From Azolla caroliniana (taxonomy: Eukaryota; Polypodiophyta), in assembly GCA_043228905.1 (NCBI GenBank), contig JBHGNT010000022.1:10912001-10976000 (forward strand): a DNA stretch of 64,000 nt, written 5' to 3'. The position numbers were made by a program, and so were the translations under genes. The notes under the pieces are model-generated. The model made no database searches, was not told where the DNA came from, and was given only the letters and a program-made list of their open reading frames with translations. Below are positions 55,414 to 64,000 of the stretch, piece after piece. The stretch's first letter is position 1, and each line of letters opens with the position of its first letter.

Positions 55414-56020
55414 ACACTTACTATATTTTATTTTTATTTTTATTTTTATTTCCAAAAAACTTTCCTTCCATTAGTTATAAAGATTTTACAAATGAGATAT
55501 ACAAATCCCTATAGGGACACGATAGGTCCATCTTACGTGGATGCCCACTGCCTCAAGAAAAGGAGAGGACGACCATTGCTGGATAAAGGCTAGTCGTTGT
55601 CTTTCAACTCTATTAGAGTCGCCCTTGAGGCCATGATATTGGCTCTTTAGAGTGGCTACAACTTCACTCCATGTCTCTTGCATTAACATTATTGGTTGCG
55701 CGCTTTGGCTGGAAAAACCCTTTCTTTCAATTCACAACTAGATTAGCCGCTTACTGCAATTATGCTAGGTGCAAGGCTCAATCAAGTGGGGGAATGTATG
55801 TTGGTTATCAGGGCAAGCCCCAATTGACAGCTATGAGCATCAGGAAGAGGGGATAACTTTGGTTATAAAAGCACAAGAGATTTTTTTCTCCACCATCGGC
55901 AATATCCACTCAACTCCAATTAATGCCAAATCTCAAGTTGTGTTGGACTTGGTCAGCCCAATAACTCTTTGGATTCTATGGAAACAACGGTGTAGACGGG
56001 TGTTTTCCACACGTAGTATA
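55414..56020. mobile_element. LINE 3' end with internal inversion (twin-priming product)
   Basis: The element spans 55426-56008. Flanks ACACTTACTATA (55414-55425) and ACACGTAGTATA (56009-56020) agree at 10 of 12 bases. The left part (to about 55715) is the minus-strand 3' end with a T/A-rich tail, matching 16160-16430 of the large LINE (MLMQETWSEVVATLKSQYHG). The right part (about 55716-56008) is inverted: the + frame at 55769 reads QGSIKWGNVCWLSGQAPI and TLWILWKQRCRRVFS. The two parts are adjacent in the parent LINE but face opposite ways. A deletion lies inside the inverted part near 55750. Confidence 0.88.
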
Positions 56021-59000
56021 TTTGTCTACCTTAATGTTTGTTAGTACTAATTAATAATTACTTATTTTGTAATTATTTTAAACATAAATATGATATGAAA
56101 GAGAAAACAAACCAATGAATGAAACATGTATGTATGTGAGAGTGGTTATGATGATATTTAAATGGCGTTGAGGTCTATAGCTCACAATGTCTTGTCTTGG
56201 GTTACTATAGCAGCATTAACTTTAGATAATTTCAAACATATGGTTACATGATACATCCATAGAATGATCACCCATTCAACCTCTTTTCAAGCTAAAGTGT
56301 GTTTTGTGTAAAGAAGGGTTAAGAAGATAGGCTAAAGTTAAAGTAGTAGATATTGGATGAGGGAGAGAGAGAGAGAGAAAGAAGTATTACTCTATTTCCT
56401 AGTATAGTTGGCAATTTTAACAACCAACTATGAGTACAATTGATCCTGAGATATGCTATAAAGACTTTACACAACCCATATTAGAGCAATCCTTGATGTG
56501 AGTGATGAAAACAAAGGAGCATTAACTTTGAGAGAGAACGAGAAACAAGTGCACATATGCAATCAACAACTAACAATACCTAATGGAAATTAAGAGAAGA
56601 AAATGTGTGTGGGCTCATGCACGTGACGATGAATTAGTGGAAGAAACAAAGTCCATGAAGACACTCTATCTCATTCGTGAAAGGGAGAGGGAGAGAGTTT
56701 TTCTAACATTGATAATGAAATTTGTTTGTCATCTAGCTTAAACATTGGCAAGAGCTAACATCGAATTCCAAATTAGTGTTTCATGAAAATGTTCACAGAC
56801 TGATTTATGTTCATCATTGTGTGCATACACAACATTGTATGCGTTTCAAGCTTAGTTGTCCATGGCAATTCACTATTTGCACACACATAATAGTAATACT
56901 TTAAAATATTTTAATGTTGTGCATGTTCTTTTTTTAACACACAATATATGGACATCATCAATATAATAGACATGGCAACACAACATTACCCACAAACACC
57001 TTAGTTTAATTCAAGGAAAATAATCCCTCTCATGCATCAATGTATCATATGAAGTGAATATAATAATTTTGTTTGTAGCAAAAGAAAATTAAAAACGCAG
57101 TAAACACAATATAGTTGACATTAATACTTACGTGAAGCACAAAAAGAGATAGTAGATGATTCTGGTCACCAGACGAAGACGAGAGAGCATTTGATCATAA
57201 TAAGAATATGAGAGAAGGATATATTGATAAGTATATTATTTATGTTCATGATAGAATGGTGATATCTATGAGATAGGGATTAGCCATGTCAAGGATAAGA
57301 CATGGATTCTATAATTTTTATGACTATGATGTTATAATTAAGAGAAGGGAGGAAAATATAAAAAGAGGAATCTTAGTCTGCTAAAAAACACCTCTCATTT
57401 ACGTTTGATGACCAAAAGCACCTCCTCTTGCTTAGCTTAGACATGGTATACAGTCCTAGCAAAAAACATTGGTTCATGTCTCCATGTCTCTCTCTCTATA
57501 TATAAGAACCTTTGGATTAGTAATCTGTCTATGTTTCAATATATTATCTAACAATTACGTCTTTCACACAATAGACCTAATCACATCTCCCTTTCTCTCT
57601 CTCTCTCTCTCTCTAACTTTAAAGGTGTCTCTATCATCCTTAACTGTAATGATATCCGTATAAGTTGTGCATTGGTACTAAATCCGCTTCAACATAAATT
57701 GTGACCAATTTATTGTAAGAACTTTTTCCTCTAAATATCTAACCTCAACGACCCAGAAATAGGTTAGACTTGTTATCTCTAAAATGTTAGCATCCTTTTA
57801 TTATATCTTGCGACTACGTAGGCTCCACTCAAGAATGGGACAAGAATCTCTATTTCTCTTTCTATCCCTATTCTTGACTTTAGAGACAACAAACTTTTTA
57901 GGGTAAAGAGAAACATTGAATCTTCTTTACCATTCAAGTCATGTCATCTATTTTTAATGTGATTGGTCTATATTGCCTTGGAACCAACTATGCTTGAAAG
58001 GAATACGAACCATACATCTCTTTACCTAAAACACTAAACTTTCTACTCACCAATCTTAAGACTTTAGAATATCTATCTAACCTTAGGATCTCTAGATCGT
58101 TTGCTTTAGGGTTGAAGGAAATCATGTTGTTTAGTATGATTGTTTAAGAATATCTATCTAACCTTAGCTTCTCTAACTTAGGTTTTGATTGTTTCTACCT
58201 TTAGATTTCTTACATGCATTGTCTTGATAATAAACATGCTCTTATCAAAGATGTGGTGTCACCTCATTGCAACCCCTTTGATGTGCCATGCCATTTCTTT
58301 GTTGTTGACATTCTTGGGAAGGTGCACCAATTTCCACTTAAATAGGTTAAATATCAATTGTGTTAGTTCATATGCCTACACCTCAACTTTCATTCATACA
58401 TCACTCATTTCTCTTGAAATAATTTGTTTAAAGTACTATAATGTTAGTATTCTCATTTCAAGGACCTAGACATCATCATAACCACCGCCACTCCCACAAT
58501 GATTTAGATTATGTCATAGTGAATATTCAAGGAGACATTGTCGATGCTTTCTCCATGTTTATGAAACCCTCTATTGTGCAGTTTAATGCAAAGCAATTTC
58601 ATTAACTTCAATAAACATCCATTTCGGGTTGACAATATGAATATATGCAGGTTAGTCTAGTCTCCTTTTGTCTAAAGACTAGTTATTTGCATGTTAATAT
58701 GTTAAAATTTGAAATTGAGGCTTTGAACATGCTTTGTAGTGCTAGAAGTAGTTTTTGTTTTTTTCTTGGATTCCATTGACTTTATTCATTGTTATTTTCA
58801 CATTATTTTCATATTGCAGAAGGTAAATCATCAGAAGCAAAATAATGTTACCTCAAAGATCCTCAGAAAGTTTTGAGTTCTTCAAGTAAATGTATTGATA
58901 GAAACAATTCCTTGTCTTTTCTTATGACAAAGACATGTGATTTCATATCCCTAAGAGTATGTTTGTTTTATTGGTGGTATGCATATTTTAAACTAAAGTT

Positions 59001-59339
59001 ATAGCTTATCTTCGTAGCCTAAAACTTGCAAGTTCGTACCCAAAGTAAATCCATTTGATAACAACAAGATCCAATAAATTGTCTAAGTTAGTTTATAATT
59101 CATATCTTGAACTTATAAACGCACCTCACATAAGATATATCAATGTGCTATATGAATTCATACTTTGGCCAAAAAACACTCACACATGTGTGCACACATA
59201 TACGTTCATGTTGTATAGAGTTTCAAACATTTTTTAATGTGTGTTATCACTATCTTTCTCTACATTGGAAATGCCCATCAAATGTGGAAATATTGATTGA
59301 TAGCATAACACTGATGGTCTCAACATATTCACTAAATTG
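56021..59339. other. No gene recognised (3.3 kb)
   Basis: AT-rich intergenic DNA. A GA run lies near 56362-56378 and a CT run near 57594-57614. ORFs are under 100 codons with no known domain. I see no element ends. Confidence 0.5.
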
Positions 59340-59927
59340 AATTTGGTAAATATGACTTCTTTTTTTCCCTTGAAAGATATCCTTCATTAGTATTAAGAAA
59401 AACGCTGGAAGGCTACAAAATGTACAATCAGAGAGTGTTATATACAAAAGACATGGTTAGGGCAAGGACCAAGGGTGATGATATATCCATATCGGTCCTT
59501 GAGAGGAGACTGTGAATAGAGGTAGCTTCCTCCATAACTTGAGTAATTTTTTCCTTTTCTTAAGAACGAACCTCTGAAGAGCCTGACATAATGTCATATT
59601 GCCCACGCACTAACGCCAAGAAGCTCTCCCATAGTTCTGGTAATATATTTGAAAGAAGAGGAATTATGGAATCATATCGTCTTTTATAACGATACTTCCA
59701 TAAGATCCATAATGTAACCATAGATATTGTTTTCCATACATGGGTTGCACGCTTTTGCTTGCAAGGTTGCTGATAAAGGGGAGACAAAAAATAGATGCCC
59801 GTTGATGACTGTCATAGCCTTTGGAGCATCATCTAGCTCATACAACAAGAGACTGGAATGGAGAACCCCCCATACCGTTGATCCCTAGGAGAAGAGGCCA
59901 CCTGCATTAATTTGGTAAATATGACTT
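59340..59927 (-). mobile_element. Short 5'-truncated LINE with 19-bp target duplication
   Basis: The element spans 59359-59908. AATTTGGTAAATATGACTT is repeated exactly at 59340-59358 and 59909-59927. A T-run at 59360-59367 marks the tail (minus orientation). The minus frame at 59787 reads ISMVTLWILWKYRYKRRYDS and LPELWESFLALVRGQYDIMSG, matching the C-terminal part of LINE ORF2 (compare PITLWILWKQRCRRVF at about 16450). It is diverged from the other two LINEs. Confidence 0.9.
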
Positions 59928-62900
59928 GTCACGAGATGTTCATTATCATTAATAAGGCTACACATTAGTTCGTTTACTTCAATTGTGCTCTTTATGGACA
60001 TTGGGTGGTAAATGTGAAACCATACCAAATCAGTTCAATGTTAGTTTGGTTTAAGATTCTTTTTGACAAATTATACACAATGAGCAAATCTAGTTAGCTC
60101 ATGAAAAATCCAAAGATAAGTTTTGAACGATAAGGAGGTTATATGTTATGAGACATGACTAATAACCCCTTCTTCGATGTACATTACTAATGAAGGAAAT
60201 CTTTTGGGGGAATACTAAATCTGACAACTATCATTCATAGTTCTGAGTTGTCTTCTATAAAATAAATTTAGTTGTTTTCAACACCTCAATTGTGGAGAGT
60301 AAATTTGTATACTTGTCATAAAAAGTGCCCTTTTGAAGCCGTGACTTTAGGAGAAAATTCTCAACTACGAAGTTTAGTGTAAATTTAAATATTTGAAACT
60401 ACAGAGAAAAGTATCAACGAGATGTCAGTGTACATGACTGCAAACTAGACAAATACATATTCTCAACTAAAATGTGTCAAATAATTTATTCATCATCAAT
60501 TGTTACTGTAGTCACCTCAGAGTCAAATTAGATAAATTTACACTAGAGGTAGTATTAAAACCTTTTAGCTTTAGATCTCAAACACTTGAAAGGTTTATGA
60601 TTACAAATTGATGTTTATATGCAAGTAATATCCTATTATATATAGATTCATATGGTACATTTCATGGATTATCCTTCATCAAGTTTCATTTGATTAGCTT
60701 GAAGTATGATAATTTAGGGTAAAATCCTAACGGTGTTCTAACTCCTCTCTTTTGAAGGGAGAAATATTCCAATTCAAAACAACAGATGGTTCTTCAACCT
60801 TGATTATTCATGTGCACAACGTTTTTGCATCAACGTGATCGTCCTATTTATGCTTAATGGGCATTGACTGGTAATAAAGAATTGCCATTATGTTTATGTT
60901 GAATGGCCAACTTCCATATGCATGCTAATGTATACATGCTAATGTAATAAAGCTAGGCCCACGTTCCGTTGTATTCAAACTACATGCTATGTTGTTAATA
61001 TGTGTGCAACTTTTCATATCAATGTGAAGATGTTACGAAGGTATTTCAACCCAATGCTATAAAGAGGGGCTCCTTTTGTAACAGTTTGATTTGGGTATCA
61101 CAAAATTTCATTAAAACATTCCATTTGTATGCTTTAACTTTAAACAAATATTATAAATAATGTTCCTCTAACTCATGTAAGCGAAACCATATAAAGGAAA
61201 TTGAGATCCACCTCAACAATGATGGACATGATTTTATTTATTTTGTGGCATGAATTGATTTGTAAGTTTTCAATGTACTCATTCTAGCTAGGTACCATGG
61301 CAATTCTTCCAAAATAATTAATCCTATATATACAACGATATACATTGTATAGTTGATTCATACCGAATCCTAATTGAACAAACACGAAACCTGAATCATT
61401 ATGTGAGCATACTATTTTAGATTTGAACTTCTCGATGCAATGGAAAGTCCTAAATAAAACTTCCAAAATTAGACCAAATCAATCACAATAAATGCCTTGT
61501 TCCTAATGTATGGCTCTTTCCTTTTCCAAGTACAAAAGCTCAATATGTATTTCATTCAACCACATTAATCACAAAGCACAATATTTTATTTGGCCTATTA
61601 CATTCCAAAAGCATAGATATTTCTTACTTTAATTAGTATTTGCTAGAATTATTTGCCATTTCTAGAATAATAACTATGTTTTGTTACCACTAGCACTTAT
61701 GCGGATCATATATTGTTTTGTTAATTGTAAATATGGCTATTCAAATCTTCATACGTTTATTTTCCCCAAAATTTAAAACAATTTGGCATTTTCTTTTACA
61801 TGACTAAAAGAAAAATGGTTGTTATAAAAGTTGAGGTGTATGGTTAAAAACTTAAGACTTAAGACTTTAAAAACAAGAAAAACATTCGAGATTGTCTCGT
61901 AAAACACATGAGATTCTAGAAATCAAGACCAAATCCATGCTTAGTAGTTTTTTGTTTCTTTTGAACCATTAACAATGAAAGGAAAAACTTTTTAACAGGG
62001 CCACATTGTCATGTGACATGTCTACTTATTGTGGTACCTTAGATTTTGTTTTTCCCTATGCAAGAAAACAACTTTAAAGATGCTTGGTTAACTTTTTGAC
62101 TTTGACCGGAGATAAAGGTATTTGTACTATCTAAATCCTTTTTATGGGCTTGTCAACCTCTTACATTACGCATATAGATACACGGTTTCACGCAATATCC
62201 CCTCTCACACACACAAGTCCCTTTATTCTCACATACACGTTTTCTCACATTGTTTAGTCACTTTGCATGTTCATATTCAAGTACTTTTTATGATATTCAT
62301 ATTTGTGCTCCTTCATTGATCTACTTGTTTTCATTCATGGGTTCACACAGAAATGCCATGTAAAACAAAAGGAGATGAAACGCAATGATTAAGGAGAAAA
62401 GAGAGAGTATAGTAAGGTGTAATTGGTAGCATGTTGCCATCCACTTCACATGCTATTTTCACAAATCATTCAACATACTCACCCTTACAATACACATTCT
62501 AGTAACTTAGGATTCCTATTGGTTATATCACTATTAAGGTAGTTTTACTATCAATGTGTTTTAGCCTACTAGGGCGATTACATCAATGTATGACGATAGC
62601 GCTTATACATCATCATTACCAAATGCATATTTGGCCTTGTCACGTATCATATGATCATGTTAGGTTTGTCATATATCATGTTATAACATAATTAAGCAAT
62701 ATCCATTAGCATTTGTTGTTGCGAACAAGAGAAAACTAATTGTAATAAATAATCACTATGAGAAAAGGTTAGTTCGCCAACCTAGTTTAACCATCCAACT
62801 CTAATGAAGAGAAAAACAAGACGTTGTAATAAGGTTGTGTTTGCATTTGCATGGTTTTATTCAATTATGTGAAAAATGAATTATAATATAGTATGTATAG

Positions 62901-63189
62901 TTTGAACATCATAATAATTGTATGTTGCATAATCTCTTTGTATCACAAACAGTGCAAAGCTTCTTTGATATAGTGACATGAATAGATATTTTATCATCCA
63001 TGATGAGACTAAATTTGACTTATAAAACCAAATCAATATATCTCATTGTGTGTAACCTCTTCCTAAGAAAGGGGGTTACTACTCTCCACTAATCTTTTGA
63101 TGTGAAAGCAATACACTTACATACATGTGCTCACATTATCATGCCCATCCAACAAGTCATCATATTTCTCGCAAATTACCTTATACATT
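59928..63189. other. No gene recognised (3.3 kb)
   Basis: AT-rich intergenic DNA with only short ORFs; no domain, RNA gene or repeat of note by eye. Confidence 0.5.
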
Positions 63190-64000
63190 GATCATGCAAT
63201 AAGTAAGTGATATTCATCCACTACTAGATTTTCATTGCATACCTTGCATATCTTAATATTTGGGTGATGATGCCATGATGCTACCTCAACACCTAACTTG
63301 CACAAGCGAGTTTGAAGAAGTTTTAAGACTCTCCAAGAGCTAAGGCTCATGGGGGAGTGAGATGCAATTGTCTGGCAATACTTACTTTTATAGGGACAAT
63401 TATTGGGAGTTAATACTATACTTACAATGGAATATTGCAAATTTGACATTTTAGCATCTTGCCACTAAATTCTTCGTGCCTCTAATAATCTATCCTCCAT
63501 GATTATATACTTCATAGCATCACCTAAGTAGTTCAATAAATGTTTTATTCCCAATCTCCTAAACCATTTCATAATGTTAAGCACCTCTAAAGATGAGAGG
63601 ATTAAACACTTATTATTTTTTTGTACCGTGCATCCAATCTTCCAAGATTTTTTGGTAAGTCTATGATTAGGCATATGTTCTTGACTTTTGTGATATACTT
63701 TTGTACTCTTTGCATAGCTAGTACCTATATGGACCAAGCACCCGTTTCAAATAACATGATAAGATAGGATGTTGAGGAGTTTACCCCCAAATATCTACAT
63801 AAGAACATTTTTTGGGATTTCCTCTATTTCATTTCATGCACTAAGTGAGATAGTGTCGCTACCTCACACTTCCATTCCATAAAGCGACAGTTGGAGCCCC
63901 ATAACATTGAATAACATCAATCTCATTTCCCATCCTCAACTATCACTTTGTTTGCATTGGTTCTCAAACATATAATAATCATTCCAGCGTACTTGAAGTC
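63190..64000 (-). pseudogene. Non-LTR retrotransposon ORF2 C-terminal remnant (jockey/CR1-like flavour)
   Basis: Read on the minus strand from the window edge in several frames: LRTNANKVIVEDGK, then WGSNCRFMEWK, YLGVNSSTSY and LAMQRVQKYITKVKNI near 63690-63830; KSWKIGCTVQKNNKCLI and MKWFRRLGIKHLLNYLGDA near 63500-63660; and at 63370-63200 LQTRLCKLGVEVASWH with a zinc-like CKVCNENLVVDEYHLL. The order (LGVxxSTPxxxxxxETG, WFxxxGI, CxxC-H) resembles the region after the RT in jockey/CR1-type LINEs and differs from the L1-type LINE at 16-20 kb. Heavily mutated. Confidence 0.6.

Overview
The window is plant nuclear DNA. It holds one intact, spliced gene for a plastid fatty-acid enzyme (beta-ketoacyl-ACP synthase I, KASI; eight exons between 24964 and 28683 on the + strand). 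Around it lies a deep stack of decayed transposable elements: Ty1/copia and Ty3/gypsy LTR elements, L1-like LINEs, hAT-like TIR elements and solo LTRs. No bacterial-style operons, tRNA genes or CRISPR arrays were seen. The large TE load, the DUF7869-like pseudogene and the jockey/CR1-flavoured non-LTR fragment at the right edge would suit a fern, lycophyte or other large-genome land plant, but the sequence does not settle this.

Layout. 1-8240: two copia units on the minus strand that share a central LTR, with a foreign Tnt1-like RT/RNase H fragment spliced between them and a hAT-like MITE inside one gag. 9636-15858: a 6.2 kb long inverted repeat, one arm carrying an insertion that contains a scrap of gypsy polyprotein. 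15868-23860: a dispersed repeat that has received a LINE, an LTR element (now a solo LTR) and, inside that LTR, a 2.2 kb hAT element. 24200-24963: GC-rich duplications, GA/CT tracts and the KASI promoter region. 24964-28900: KASI, with local tandem duplications in four introns and the 3' flank. 29949-36960: a Tnt1-like copia element (A) with a MITE in its 5' LTR and a second copy of its own family (B) inserted in its gag. 37030-41393: antisense gypsy gag remnant, a palindrome-rich array, a DUF7869-like pseudogene and a solo LTR. 41853-48490: a gypsy element interrupted by a rearranged LTR element (43446-46568) that carries a 26S rRNA fragment, an inverted LTR piece and a coiled-coil reading frame. 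48644-53110: another copia element with a 1.07 kb insertion. 53.1-64 kb: mostly unrecognised AT-rich DNA with a perfect 133-bp duplication, a LINE copy with a twin-priming inversion, a short LINE with a 19-bp target duplication and a non-LTR RT remnant.

Only KASI looks able to make its normal product. The LINE RT frame (18000-19271) and the first half of the copia B Gag are open but belong to defective elements. Insertion order can be read from target-site duplications at several places, and these are the best-supported structural statements here.
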